NCBI RefSeq assembly: GCF_008704555.1
Contig: NZ_CP023702.1
Coordinates: 3,348,001 to 3,412,000, forward strand
Direction: 5' to 3'
Origin: Streptomyces nitrosporeus
GTDB lineage: Bacteria; Actinomycetota; Actinomycetes; Streptomycetales; Streptomycetaceae
DNA length: 64,000 nt
Each line of letters begins with the position of its first letter. Within the stretch, counting starts at the first letter, position 1. A program made the position numbers and the translations under genes. Under the pieces are notes generated by a model. The model was not told the origin of the DNA. It saw only the letters and a program-made list of their open reading frames with translations, and searched no databases. Shown piece by piece: positions 32,470 to 41,593 of this stretch.

Positions 32470-33879
32470 ATGAGCACCGTCAGCACCGTCAACGGCGGCA
32501 TATCGTTCTGGTACGCGCAGGAGGGCATCCCCGCCCCCCGCGAACCGCTGCCGGGCGACACCACGGCGGACGTCTGCATCGTCGGCGGCGGTTACACCGG
32601 GCTCTGGACGGCGTACTACCTCAAGAAGGCCGTGCCCTTCCTCAACATCACCGTCCTGGAGGCCAGGTTCTGCGGGTACGGCGCCTCCGGGCGCAACGGC
32701 GGCTGGCTCTACAACGGCATCGCCGGCCGCGACCGCTACGCCCGGCTGCACGGGCACGACGCGGCTGTCCGCCTCCAGCAGGCCATGAACGACACCGTGG
32801 GCGAGGTCGTCCGCGCGGCGGCCGAGGAGGGGATCGACGCCGACATCCATCACGGCGGTGTCCTCGAAGTCGCCCGGACCCCCGCCCAGCTCGCCCGCCT
32901 CCGCGACCACCACTCCGTGGAGATCGCCTTCGGCGAGACCGGGCGCGTCCTGCGGGGCGCCCGTGAGACCGCCGAACACGTCCGTGTCGCCGGGGCCGTC
33001 GGTTCCACCTGGACCCCGCACGGAGCCCGGCTGCACCCGGCCAAACTCGTCACGGGCCTCGCCCGTGCCGTGGAGGCGCTCGGGGTCACCGTCCACGAGT
33101 CCACCCCCGTCACCGGGATCAGGCCCAAGCACGCCGTCACCCCGTACGGCACCGTCCGCGCGCCGTACGTCCTGCGCTGCACCGAGGGCTACACCGCGGG
33201 GCTCAAGGGGCACAGGCGCACCTGGCTCCCCCTGAACAGCTCCATGATCGTCACCGAGCCCCTGCCCCGCTCCCTCTGGGACGGCCTCGGCTGGGAAGGG
33301 CGGGAGACCCTCGGGGACATGGCCCACGCCTACATGTACGCCCAGCGCACCGCCGACGACCGCATCGCCCTGGGCGGGCGGGGCGTCCCCTACCGCTACG
33401 GCTCCGCCGCCGCCCGCGTCACCGACACGGCGCGCACCGGGGCGGCCACCGTCGAGGCGCTCCACGACCTGCTCGTCCAGTTCTTCCCCGGTGCCGCGGG
33501 CGCCCGCATCGACCACGCCTGGTCCGGGGTGCTCGGGGTCCCGCGCGACTGGTGCGCCACCGTCACCCTGGACCGTTCCACCGGCCTGGGCTGGGCCGGC
33601 GGCTACGTCGGCTCCGGGGTCGCCACCGCCAACCTCGCCGCCCGCACCCTGCGCGATCTCATCCAGCAGGACTCCGGCCAGTCCGGCCCGACCGAACTGA
33701 CCGCGCTCCCCTGGGTGGGCCACACCTCGCGCCGCTGGGAGCCGGAGCCCCTGCGCTGGCTCGGTGTCCACACCCTGTACCGCGCCTACCGGGCCGCCGA
33801 CCGGCGCGAGGCCGCGGCGACCACCGCCGCCACGGACCGGATCGCCAGGTCGGCCGACCGGATCGCCGGACGCGGCTGA
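32470..33879 (+). CDS. FAD-dependent amino-group oxidoreductase (DAO family)
   Basis: A 469-residue flavoprotein. The FAD fold is DVCIVGGGYTGLWTAYYL, followed by LEARFCGYGASGRNGGW, the signature of gamma-glutamylputrescine oxidase and related amine oxidases. The C-terminal FAD motif is GLGWAGGYVGSGVATANLA. It probably oxidises a secondary or primary amine; no polyamine genes are adjacent. ATG 32470 follows AGGGGACAC; the frame is open far upstream but that part is low-complexity shadow. Confidence 0.88.
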   Translation: MSTVSTVNGGISFWYAQEGIPAPREPLPGDTTADVCIVGGGYTGLWTAYYLKKAVPFLNITVLEARFCGYGASGRNGGWLYNGIAGRDRYARLHGHDAAVRLQQAMNDTVGEVVRAAAEEGIDADIHHGGVLEVARTPAQLARLRDHHSVEIAFGETGRVLRGARETAEHVRVAGAVGSTWTPHGARLHPAKLVTGLARAVEALGVTVHESTPVTGIRPKHAVTPYGTVRAPYVLRCTEGYTAGLKGHRRTWLPLNSSMIVTEPLPRSLWDGLGWEGRETLGDMAHAYMYAQRTADDRIALGGRGVPYRYGSAAARVTDTARTGAATVEALHDLLVQFFPGAAGARIDHAWSGVLGVPRDWCATVTLDRSTGLGWAGGYVGSGVATANLAARTLRDLIQQDSGQSGPTELTALPWVGHTSRRWEPEPLRWLGVHTLYRAYRAADRREAAATTAATDRIARSADRIAGRG

Positions 33880-34033
33880 GGGTGCCGGGACGGCTGCGGG
33901 GCACCGGTTCCACCCCTTGGATCTTCTCTTCCGGAGACCCTGACCGGATGCTATTTTGCCCCCCGCGAGAACGCGGAGAGCGCCGTCCGGGGCGGGCTGC
34001 CGCGGCTCCTCGCGGCCGGAGGGGGAGACACCA

Positions 34034-34774
34034 GTGGGTCGTCAGGCGGCTGCTCAACAGCTCCGTGCTGCCATACCGGAGATCATCGAGAAGTACCGGG
34101 ACGCGCTCGGCCGGCTCGGCAGCCCCCTGGTGTCCCGGGAGGACATCTGGCGGCAGTGCCGCCACCAGGCGCAGAACATCGTGGCCGAGTGCGCCGGGAC
34201 CCTGGAGACCGGTACGCAGGCGGAGTCCCCGGAGGCCGGGGAGTACTCATGGCTGCTCGGGGCCCATCGCGTCGTCCAGCGGGTCCCGGTGTCCGAGTCG
34301 GTGCGGGCCGCGGAGGTGCTCTGGCAGGCCATGCAGGACTCGGTCGCCAAGGCCGTCGAGCTGGCGGAGGCCGACGACCGGCACACGGCGGCGAAGACGG
34401 TGAGCACGGCGTTCCGGGCCGCTGCCGGAAGCCGCCTCTACCAGGGGATCCGGGGGTACGAGGAGGCCCAGCGGCCGCCCTCTCCCGAACCGTGGTTCCA
34501 GCCGCGGGAGCAGGAGGCGCCCAGGCCGGCCGGGCCGGCGGAAGCGGCCGGGGCGGCGGCGGAGGGCTGGGACCCCGCGGCCCTCGGCCTGCTGACGCTG
34601 CGGGAACGGCAGATACTGGAGGCGGTGCGCTCGGGGCTCACCAACCGCCTGATAAGCCGTCAGCTGGAGATCAGCGAAGCGACCGTCAAGCGCCATCTGT
34701 ACAACGCCTACCGCAAGCTGGGGGCCGGCTCCCGGGTGCAGGCGCTCAACAGGGCGTTCCCCGGGCAGGACTGA
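34034..34774 (+). CDS. LuxR-type helix-turn-helix regulator
   Basis: A 246-residue regulator. The N-terminal helical domain (IPEIIEKYRDALGRLGSPLVSREDIWRQC) resembles RsbR-type sensor N-termini; a Pro/Glu linker follows; the LuxR helix-turn-helix is at the C-terminus (LTLRERQILEAVRSGL, ISEATVKRHLYNAYRKLGA). GTG 34034 has GGGGGAG seven bases upstream. It is convergent with the UbiA gene and about 1.3 kb from the dcs-like genes, so it could regulate either. Confidence 0.88.
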   Translation: MGRQAAAQQLRAAIPEIIEKYRDALGRLGSPLVSREDIWRQCRHQAQNIVAECAGTLETGTQAESPEAGEYSWLLGAHRVVQRVPVSESVRAAEVLWQAMQDSVAKAVELAEADDRHTAAKTVSTAFRAAAGSRLYQGIRGYEEAQRPPSPEPWFQPREQEAPRPAGPAEAAGAAAEGWDPAALGLLTLRERQILEAVRSGLTNRLISRQLEISEATVKRHLYNAYRKLGAGSRVQALNRAFPGQD

Positions 34775-34804
34775 CCCGGCCGCAGCGTGCCACCGGGCCG
34801 GAAG

Positions 34805-35749
34805 TCAGATCCCGGCGGCCAGCACGGCCAGCACGAGCACGTTCGCCGCGTACTGCGTGACCATGAACGCCCGGTAGGCGTCACGCCGCCGCTGCCGGCC
34901 CGCGTCCTCCAGCCGGGCGTGGCGCAGCACCCGGACGACGACCCACACCGCCCCGGCCGCCACCGGCACCGTCCCCACGAGGGCCACCGGGGCCCACAGG
35001 GCCGCCGCGACCACCCCGGACGCACCGACCAGTACGGCACCGGCGACGGCCAGGGCACGTGCCGCCGCCGCCCCGTGGACGACCGCGACGGTGCGCCGAC
35101 CGCCGACCGCGTCCCCGCCGACGTCCCCCAGGTCCTTGACCAGGGCGCCGACCAGGGACATCCAGGCCGCCATCACACCGCCGAACACGGCACCGGTCAG
35201 GGTCCAGCCCGCGCCGGCCGCCGAGACCCCGGCCGCGTACGAGGTCGCGCCCAGGCCGAACACCACGAGCGCGCAGCGCACGCTGGAGTCCTTCGCCCTG
35301 ACCGGGCCGGCCGAGTAGGCCCAGCCGAGCAGCAGGAAGGCCGCCACCCACCCGAGCACCCCGTCGCCCGCCAGTGCGCCCAGCGCCAGTGCGGCACCGG
35401 CCAGCAGGGCCGTGACCGCCGCGGCGGTGCGTACCGGTAAGTCGCCCCGGGCGATGGGGCGCTGCGAGCCGTTCGCCCGGTCCTCCCGTACGTCCGTCAC
35501 ACCGTTGAGGAGGTACGCGCAAGCCACCGCGCACCACCAGGCCGCGAGGCCGAGGACGGCCCGCCCCGGTGCCCCGGGCAGCTGTACGGCGGAGACCGCG
35601 CCCACCGCGAACCGCAGCAGGAACACCATCTGCACCAGCGGGCGCGCTTCCGACCAGCACAGACGCGCCGTCTCCGCGGCCGCACGCCAGCGGAGGTCCA
35701 GCGGGCGGGCCGGACCGGAGACACCTGGGAACGCACCGGAATTAATCAT
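34805..35749 (-). CDS. UbiA-family prenyltransferase
   Basis: A 314-residue integral membrane enzyme with about eight helices. Both Asp-rich Mg-prenyl-diphosphate motifs are intact: NGVTDVREDRANGSQRPIARG and DLGDVGGDAVGGRRTVAV. It should attach an isoprenoid to an aromatic or similar acceptor. No terpene or aromatic biosynthetic gene is adjacent, so the substrate is unknown. It is divergent from the dcsA-like gene, and a palindrome lies between them. Confidence 0.88.
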   Translation of the reverse strand: MINSGAFPGVSGPARPLDLRWRAAAETARLCWSEARPLVQMVFLLRFAVGAVSAVQLPGAPGRAVLGLAAWWCAVACAYLLNGVTDVREDRANGSQRPIARGDLPVRTAAAVTALLAGAALALGALAGDGVLGWVAAFLLLGWAYSAGPVRAKDSSVRCALVVFGLGATSYAAGVSAAGAGWTLTGAVFGGVMAAWMSLVGALVKDLGDVGGDAVGGRRTVAVVHGAAAARALAVAGAVLVGASGVVAAALWAPVALVGTVPVAAGAVWVVVRVLRHARLEDAGRQRRRDAYRAFMVTQYAANVLVLAVLAAGI

Positions 35750-35802
35750 GCTCGAAGCCTAGGAATGACCGTGCGTCCGCCGCCATACAACCATCGGCGT
35801 AC

Positions 35803-35816
35803 GGGGTGTACACCCC
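35803..35816. promoter_or_regulatory. Palindrome GGGGTGTACACCCC between ubiA-like and dcsA-like genes
   Basis: A perfect 14-base palindrome, flanked by less GC-rich sequence, lies 54 bases upstream of the UbiA gene and about 235 bases upstream of the dcs-like operon. It is a good operator candidate for a shared regulator. Confidence 0.5.
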
Positions 35817-36050
35817 TGCTGAACCCTTGGTTGCAATGCGTTGCGGCGGGCGGGACCGAGGGCCCAGGATGAGCGGGGCCGCAGCCCGGGGAATTGATTT
35901 CCGAGGCTGCTGCCGGGGTACGGACGGAACCCGTTTCGAAATATCCGCACCCATGGATTCCGGAGTACGAGAGAAATACCGGAAACCTCCGTGGAAAACC
36001 CGCGCCCCTCATGTGACGCGAACAGGGACCCCGTAGAAAAGGATGCCCAG

Positions 36051-36869
36051 GTGGAAAGGTCGCAGCAGACCGTGCAGCGGACCACGAGGCTGATCTCCCA
36101 ACGCCAGGCGCTCGAAGGCGCACAGGGGTGGCACCGGTCCGCCTTCGAGGATGTCGCGGCCCGGCTGGCCGGCCCGTCCTTCCCGTGCGTGTTCTCCCGC
36201 AACGCGTTCCGGAAGGAGCTGCTGAGGCTGGTCTTCGTGGAGAGCGCCGGGCCCGAGGACATGCGGCGGCTGGCCGAGGCCCTCACCGAGTACGTGGAGC
36301 TGTCGAACGACTGGGACGGCCGGCTGGACACCTCGTACCCGCTGGTCGTGATGTTCTCGGCACAGGCGGTGACCGCGCACGGCGTCGAGGACTACCACGC
36401 CTTCGGCTGGCGGGTGCTCCAGGAACTGCACCGCCTCGACCCCGCGCCCTGGCCCGGGGACGTGGGCCGGGACCCGGATTCCGCGTCCTGGTCGATGTGC
36501 TTCAACGGAATGCCGTTGTTCTGCAACATGAGCACCCCCGCTCATCGCAGCCGGCGCAGCAGGAACCTCGGTGAGCATTTCGTACTGGTCATCAATCCGC
36601 GAGAGCGTTTCGATGTGTTCGCCGGCGAGACGCCGAGCGGGCGGAAAGTCCGCGCCAACATCCGGGAGCGCGTGCACCTTTATGACGGGATGCCGCACGC
36701 ACCACAACTCGGATCCTATTCGGTCGGCGCGCTCGAATGGCTCCAGTACGGCCTCCCCGACGAGAACACCGAACACACCGAGAACACCGACGACACCGGA
36801 CACACCGGACCGAATGCCGGCTGCCCCTTCCGGGCCCGCACGGCTGCCGAAACGAACAGGAACTCCTGA
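36051..36869 (+). CDS. dcsA: DcsA-like haem enzyme (L-arginine N-hydroxylase)
   Basis: A 272-residue protein of the YqcI/YcgG family (FPCVFSRNAFRKELLRLVFVE near the N-terminus, CFNGMPLFCNMSTPAHRSR and LGEHFVLVINPRERFD in the core). In the D-cycloserine pathway the homologue DcsA is a haem protein needed to form N-hydroxy-L-arginine, the precursor of hydroxyurea. The arginase homologue follows three bases later, which supports that role. I chose the GTG at 36051 because AAAAGGA lies seven bases upstream; a GTG at 35991 is an alternative. The C-terminal tail holds a short Glu/Asn/Thr repeat (ENTEHTENTDDTGHTG). Confidence 0.8.
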   Translation: MERSQQTVQRTTRLISQRQALEGAQGWHRSAFEDVAARLAGPSFPCVFSRNAFRKELLRLVFVESAGPEDMRRLAEALTEYVELSNDWDGRLDTSYPLVVMFSAQAVTAHGVEDYHAFGWRVLQELHRLDPAPWPGDVGRDPDSASWSMCFNGMPLFCNMSTPAHRSRRSRNLGEHFVLVINPRERFDVFAGETPSGRKVRANIRERVHLYDGMPHAPQLGSYSVGALEWLQYGLPDENTEHTENTDDTGHTGPNAGCPFRARTAAETNRNS

Positions 36870-36872
36870 CAA

Positions 36873-37721
36873 ATGATCGAACTCATCGTGTCGCAGGGGC
36901 GGGTGGCCGACCGCGCGCCCCGGATGATCGAGGGCGCGGCCCGCCTCGCCCGCGCCCTGGAGAAGCGCTACGGGCTCACCGGCCGCTACATCGGGAAGCC
37001 CGCGCCGTCCGCCGTCGACGACTGGACCGTCAGCCTCCCGCAGGCGGCCGAGACCCTGAACGGGCTGCGTGACGCCGTCGCCGAGAGCATCGGCAACGGC
37101 AGCCGTACGGTCATGGTCTCCAACACCTGCTCGGCGAGCCTCGGCACACTGCCGGTCGTGGCACGGGAGCACCCGGACGCCGTGGTGCTCTACATCGACG
37201 GCCACGGCGACTTCAACACCCCCCGGACCGGCACCGGTTACCTGGGCGGGATGGTCCTGTCCGGCGCGTGCGGGCTCTGGGACAGCGGCCACGGCGCCGG
37301 GCTGCGCCCCGCACAGGCCGTGCTGGTCGGGTCGCGCGACATCGACGAGGGCGAGGCCGAGCTGATCGCCGCGCACGGCGTCCGGGTCATCCCCCCGGCC
37401 GGGACGACGGCCGAGAGCATCCGGGACGCCGTCGGGGACGCCCCGGTGTGGGTGCACATCGACTGGGACGTGATGGAGCCGGGCCATGTGCCGGCCGACT
37501 ACTCGGTGCCGGGCGGACTGCTCCCCGAGCAGATCCGCGCGGTCTTCGAGGCGATCCCGCCGGAGCAGCTGCGCGGTGTCGAACTCGCCGAGTTCAACGC
37601 CCCGGTGGACGACGAACTCAGCGACCGCGCGGTCGAGACGATCCTCGCGATGGTCGCACCGGCCTTCGAGAACGTGCCCGGACCCGCCGCCGGGCCCGGC
37701 GGGGCCGTCCCGGCCCTCTGA
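36873..37721 (+). CDS. dcsB: DcsB-like N-hydroxyarginine amidinohydrolase (hydroxyurea-forming)
   Basis: A 282-residue arginase-fold hydrolase. Metal-binding motifs are DGHGDFN (residues 109-115) and HIDWD (195-199). Where ordinary arginases have a metal-binding His (GGDHS), this protein has Cys86 (SNTCSAS). From memory this same Cys86 is the hallmark of DcsB, which cuts N-hydroxy-L-arginine to ornithine and hydroxyurea. It begins three bases after dcsA and is followed by dcsD. Confidence 0.88.
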   Translation: MIELIVSQGRVADRAPRMIEGAARLARALEKRYGLTGRYIGKPAPSAVDDWTVSLPQAAETLNGLRDAVAESIGNGSRTVMVSNTCSASLGTLPVVAREHPDAVVLYIDGHGDFNTPRTGTGYLGGMVLSGACGLWDSGHGAGLRPAQAVLVGSRDIDEGEAELIAAHGVRVIPPAGTTAESIRDAVGDAPVWVHIDWDVMEPGHVPADYSVPGGLLPEQIRAVFEAIPPEQLRGVELAEFNAPVDDELSDRAVETILAMVAPAFENVPGPAAGPGGAVPAL

Positions 37722-37762
37722 CCACCTCCCCTCCCCGCCGTACCGCCAAGGAGTACCTACCG

Positions 37763-38722
37763 ATGCCTCTGTACGACAGCATCCTCGACACCATCGGCCG
37801 CACCCCGATCGTCAGGCTGCACCGCATGGCCCCCGCCCACACCACGGTCTACGTGAAGGTGGAGTCGTTCAACCCGGGCGGCTCGGTGAAGGACCGCCTC
37901 GCGCTCTCCGTCGTCCTGGACGCCGAGGCGAAGGGACTGATCGAGCCGGGCGACACCATCGTCGAGTGCACCTCCGGGAACGTCGGGATCGCTCTGGCCA
38001 TGGTGGCCGCGGCCCGCGGCTACCGGTTCGTCGCGGTCATGGGCGACACGTACTCGGCGGAACGGCGCAAGCTGATCCGGGCGTACGGCGGCAAGGTGAT
38101 CCTCTTCCCGGGCCACCTGGGCAGCAGCGGCGGCAACGCGATCGCGGACGAACTCGCCGAGCGGCACGGCTGGTTCCGTGCCAGCCAGTTCGACAACCCG
38201 GCCAACCCCGCCTACCACCGCGAGACCACCGCCTCGGAGATCCTCGGCGACTTCGCGGGCAAGCGGCTCGACTACTTCGTCACCGGGTTCGGCACCAGCG
38301 GCACCCTCACCGGCGTCGGACAGATGCTGAAGACCGCACGCCCCGCGGTGCGGATCGTCGCCGCCGAGCCGGAGAACGCCGCCGTGCTCGCCGGGAAGGA
38401 GTGGAACGTCCACCGGATCCAGGGCTGGGCGCCGAACTTCGTGCCGGGTGTGATGGACCGGTCCGTCATCGACGAGCTGGTGACCGTCGACGAGGTGGAG
38501 GGCCGCGACACCGCGCGCAGGCTCGCCGCCGAGGAGGGCATCTTCACCGGCATCTCGGCCGGCGCCACCCTGGCGACCGCGCTGCGCGTGGCCGGGACCG
38601 CGCCCGCGGGTTCGGTCCTGCTCGCCATGCTGCCGGACACCGGGGAGCGCTATCTCTCCACCTTCCTCATGGAGGGCATGACCGAGGGATCGGACGACGA
38701 GTGGCTGGCCTCCCTGGCATGA
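37763..38722 (+). CDS. dcsD: DcsD-like O-ureido-L-serine synthase (cysteine-synthase family)
   Basis: A 319-residue PLP enzyme of the O-acetylserine sulfhydrylase fold. Lys43 in GGSVKDRL carries PLP; CTSGNVGIAL (69-78) binds substrate, with Val where most cysteine synthases have Thr (TSGNTG); GTSGTLTG binds phosphate. In the dcs pathway this enzyme joins hydroxyurea to O-acetylserine. AAGGAG precedes the ATG at 37763, and the stop overlaps dcsE by ATGA. Cysteine synthase activity is likely retained. Confidence 0.88.
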   Translation: MPLYDSILDTIGRTPIVRLHRMAPAHTTVYVKVESFNPGGSVKDRLALSVVLDAEAKGLIEPGDTIVECTSGNVGIALAMVAAARGYRFVAVMGDTYSAERRKLIRAYGGKVILFPGHLGSSGGNAIADELAERHGWFRASQFDNPANPAYHRETTASEILGDFAGKRLDYFVTGFGTSGTLTGVGQMLKTARPAVRIVAAEPENAAVLAGKEWNVHRIQGWAPNFVPGVMDRSVIDELVTVDEVEGRDTARRLAAEEGIFTGISAGATLATALRVAGTAPAGSVLLAMLPDTGERYLSTFLMEGMTEGSDDEWLASLA

Positions 38723-39834
38723 GGGAGTTCATCCCCTCGGCGGCCCGCTTCGCCGATCTGCCCGCGCGGTTCCCCCTGTTCCGGGGGGCCACGCTGACCG
38801 GGGCGCGTATCGCGTACGAGACCGTCGGAAAGCTGTCGCCGCGACGCGACAACGCGGTCCTCATCCTCACCGGCCTCTCCCCCGACGCCCACGCGGCCTC
38901 CCACCCGGCGGACACCCGGCCCGGCTGGTGGGAGGCGATGGTGGGGCCCGGGAAGCCCGTCGACACCGACCGCTGGTACGTGATCTGCCTGAACTCCCTC
39001 GGCAGTTGCAAGGGATCGACCGGCCCGGCATCGGTGGACCCCGCCACCGGCCGGCCCTACGGCCCGGACTTCCCCGAACTCTCGATGGAGGACATCGCCG
39101 ACGCCGCCGCCCACACGGTGCGCGCGCTGGGCATCGGCCGGCTGGCGTGCGTGATCGGCACCTCGATGGGCGGAATGAGCGCCCTGTCCCTGCTGGCCCG
39201 CCACCCCGGCCTGGCCCGCGGCCACATCAACGTCTGCGGAGCGGCGGGCGCGCTGCCCTTCGCCATAGCCATCCGCTCCCTGCAACGCGAGGCGATCCGG
39301 ACCGACCCGGACTGGAACCAGGGGCGGTACGACGACGGGGCCTACCCGGAACGCGGCATGTTCACGGCCCGCAAGCTGGGCATGCTGACCTACCGGTCGG
39401 CCCAGGAGTGGGACGTCCGGTTCGGCCGGACGCGCATCACCGCACAGCCCCGCGAGGACGACGGCCCCTTCGGCCACGAGTTCCAGGTGGAGAGCTACCT
39501 GGAGCGGCACGCCCGGCGGTTCACACGCCGCTTCGACCCGAACAGCTACCTCTGCCTCAGCCGCTGCATGGACCGGTTCGACCTGGGCGAGTCCTGCGGC
39601 GGCGGCACGGACGAGGCGCTCTCCCGCATCTCCCTGGAACGGGCCCTGGTCATCGGGGTGGAGACCGACATCCTCTTCCCCCTGCACCAGCAGGAGCAGA
39701 TCGCCTGCGGCCTCTCCGCCGGAGGCACGGACGTCGAGTTCGTGCCCATGGACTCGGCGGAGGGCCATGACGCCTTCCTGATCGACACCGCCCGTTTCGG
39801 TCCCCCCGTAGCGAAGTTCCTGACCGCGTTCTAG
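38719..39834 (+). CDS. dcsE: DcsE-like serine O-acetyltransferase (homoserine acetyltransferase family)
   Basis: A 371-residue alpha/beta hydrolase-fold acyltransferase. The nucleophile is Ser149 in GTSMGGMS, the acid lies in GVETDILFP, and the His in AEGHDAF. It has the long lid typical of the homoserine acetyltransferase family. DcsE uses this fold to acetylate L-serine, giving the DcsD substrate. It overlaps dcsD by four bases. A MetX role is less likely because no methionine genes are adjacent. Confidence 0.88.
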   Translation: MREFIPSAARFADLPARFPLFRGATLTGARIAYETVGKLSPRRDNAVLILTGLSPDAHAASHPADTRPGWWEAMVGPGKPVDTDRWYVICLNSLGSCKGSTGPASVDPATGRPYGPDFPELSMEDIADAAAHTVRALGIGRLACVIGTSMGGMSALSLLARHPGLARGHINVCGAAGALPFAIAIRSLQREAIRTDPDWNQGRYDDGAYPERGMFTARKLGMLTYRSAQEWDVRFGRTRITAQPREDDGPFGHEFQVESYLERHARRFTRRFDPNSYLCLSRCMDRFDLGESCGGGTDEALSRISLERALVIGVETDILFPLHQQEQIACGLSAGGTDVEFVPMDSAEGHDAFLIDTARFGPPVAKFLTAF

Positions 39835-39854
39835 AAGAGTTCCAGGAGACCCCC

Positions 39855-40601
39855 GTGTCCGACCACCCGCCCAAACTCGCCCTCGTCACCGGTGCCAACC
39901 GGGGCATCGGCTTCGAGACCGCGCGCCAGCTCGCGCGGTCCGGTGTCCGGGTCCTGCTCGCCGGCCGTGACCGTGAAGCGGTCGCCGCGGCCTCGCGGGA
40001 ACTGCGCGGCGAGGGACTCGCCGCCGACCCCCTGGTGCTCGACCTCACGGACCCTTCGGGCATCCGGGCCGCCGCCGAGGAGGTCGGGGCGGACCACCCC
40101 CATCTCGACATCCTGGTCAACAACGCCGGCATCCGGATCGAGGAGTACGGCAGGCAGCCGTCCGAGCAGCCCCTGGCACAGTGGCGCGAGACCTTCGACA
40201 CCAACCTGTTCGGCGTCGTCGAGGTGACCCAAGCCTTCCTGCCGCTCCTCCGCAAGGCCCCGGCCGGTCGCATCGTCAACGTGTCCAGCCTGCTCGGCTC
40301 GGTGACCACGCACAACGACCGGACCTCGTACGCGTACAGCCCGATGTTCAAGTCGCTGCCTGCCTACAGCGCCTCCAAGAGCGCGCTCAACTCCTGGACC
40401 GTCCACCTCGCGTACGAGCTCCGCGAGACCCCCGTCAAGGTGAACGCCGTGCACCCCGGCTACACCAGGACCGCCATGAACGACGGCGAGGGCGACCTCG
40501 ACGTCACGGACGGAGCGCGTACGAGCGTCGCGATGGCCCTGGCCGGCGACGAGGGCCCGACCGGCACCTACGTCCACCGGGGCGAGACCGTCCCCTGGTG
40601 A
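39855..40601 (+). CDS. Short-chain dehydrogenase/reductase inside the dcs-like operon
   Basis: A 248-residue classical SDR. The cofactor motif is TGANRGIG, NNAG is present, the catalytic Ser lies in NVSSLLGS and the Tyr-Lys in YSASK. The C-terminus (HPGYTRTAMNDGEGDLD) matches carbonyl-reductase types. It starts 20 bases after dcsE and lies 59 bases before dcsG, so it is co-transcribed. I know no SDR in the published D-cycloserine pathway; it may tailor the product. Confidence 0.88.
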   Translation: MSDHPPKLALVTGANRGIGFETARQLARSGVRVLLAGRDREAVAAASRELRGEGLAADPLVLDLTDPSGIRAAAEEVGADHPHLDILVNNAGIRIEEYGRQPSEQPLAQWRETFDTNLFGVVEVTQAFLPLLRKAPAGRIVNVSSLLGSVTTHNDRTSYAYSPMFKSLPAYSASKSALNSWTVHLAYELRETPVKVNAVHPGYTRTAMNDGEGDLDVTDGARTSVAMALAGDEGPTGTYVHRGETVPW

Positions 40602-40660
40602 CCACCCCGAAGACGGCGCTCCCCCGCGCCACCCCCTCCCTCCCGTATTGGAGTCACCCG

Positions 40661-41593
40661 ATGGGCAGCCACCTGGCCCTGGTCACCGACGAGACCAGCC
40701 TTGCCGTGGACTACGACATGCCGCTGCTGCTGGACGCCTGCCGGGCGGCCGGCCTCAGGGCCGAGATATGTTCCTGGCGGGACCCGGACATCGCATGGGA
40801 CCGCTTCGACGCCGTGCTGCTGCGTTCTCCCTGGAGTTACGTGGAGAGCTTCCAGGAGTTCCTGGAATGGTGCGAGTACGTCTCCGACGTGACGCACCTG
40901 TTCAACCCGCTCCCCGTGGTGCGGTGGAATCTCGACAAGTACTACCTGGCCGATCTGGCCGAGGCCGGCGTCCCGGTCGTACCGAGCGGCTTCGTGGCCC
41001 CCGGCGCGGACCCGGCGGCGGCCGTACGCACGTTCCTCGACCGGCACGAGGAGGCCCGGGAGATCGTGGTGAAACCGACCGTGGGCGCGTACTCCCGGGA
41101 CGTGCAGCGCTTCCCCCGGACAGCGGTGACCGAGGCCGCCGCGTCCGTCGCCAAACTGCTCGACCAGGGCTGCCACGTCATCCTCCAGCCCTACCAGGAC
41201 TCGATCGACCACCACGGCGAGACCGACCTCATCCACTTCGGCGGCGTCTACAGCCACGCCATCCGCAAGCGCGCCCTGCTCCTGCCGGACGGCACCGTCG
41301 ACGAGCCGACCCAGGAGACCCGCGCGGCACGGGAGCCCGCCGAGGACGAACACGCGGTCGCCGAGGCCGCGCTGGACGCCGCGGCCGCGCACCTGGAACT
41401 GCGGGAACCGCTGCTCTACAGCCGCGTCGACCTCGTCCGCGGCGCCGACGGGAAGCCCCTGGTCCTCGAACTCGAACTCTGCGAACCGTCACTCAGCATG
41501 CCGTTCTCGGAGAACTCCGCCTCCCGGTTCGCGCGGGCCGTCTCCGTACGCCTGGCAGAAATCTCCCGCAACCGGAAGAACGGACAGTCATGA
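40661..41593 (+). CDS. dcsG: DcsG-like ATP-grasp cyclo-ligase
   Basis: A 310-residue ATP-grasp protein. The N-terminal motif LLRSPWSYVESFQEFLEW and the FNPLPVVRWNLDKYYLADLAEAGVPVVP stretch are typical of the DcsG group; EIVVKPTVGAYS binds ATP; RVDLV and LELELCEPSL hold the metal-binding acids. DcsG closes O-ureidoserine (through O-aminoserine) to cycloserine. Here the racemase is missing, so it may act on the L-form. ATG 40661 follows GGAG; the stop overlaps the transporter gene (ATGA). Confidence 0.85.
   Translation: MGSHLALVTDETSLAVDYDMPLLLDACRAAGLRAEICSWRDPDIAWDRFDAVLLRSPWSYVESFQEFLEWCEYVSDVTHLFNPLPVVRWNLDKYYLADLAEAGVPVVPSGFVAPGADPAAAVRTFLDRHEEAREIVVKPTVGAYSRDVQRFPRTAVTEAAASVAKLLDQGCHVILQPYQDSIDHHGETDLIHFGGVYSHAIRKRALLLPDGTVDEPTQETRAAREPAEDEHAVAEAALDAAAAHLELREPLLYSRVDLVRGADGKPLVLELELCEPSLSMPFSENSASRFARAVSVRLAEISRNRKNGQS

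Noticed and set aside
37763..39834. Ordinary cysteine/methionine biosynthesis pair (CysK, MetX)
   Set aside because: Their position directly after DcsA- and DcsB-like genes and before a DcsG-like gene fits the cycloserine pathway much better.
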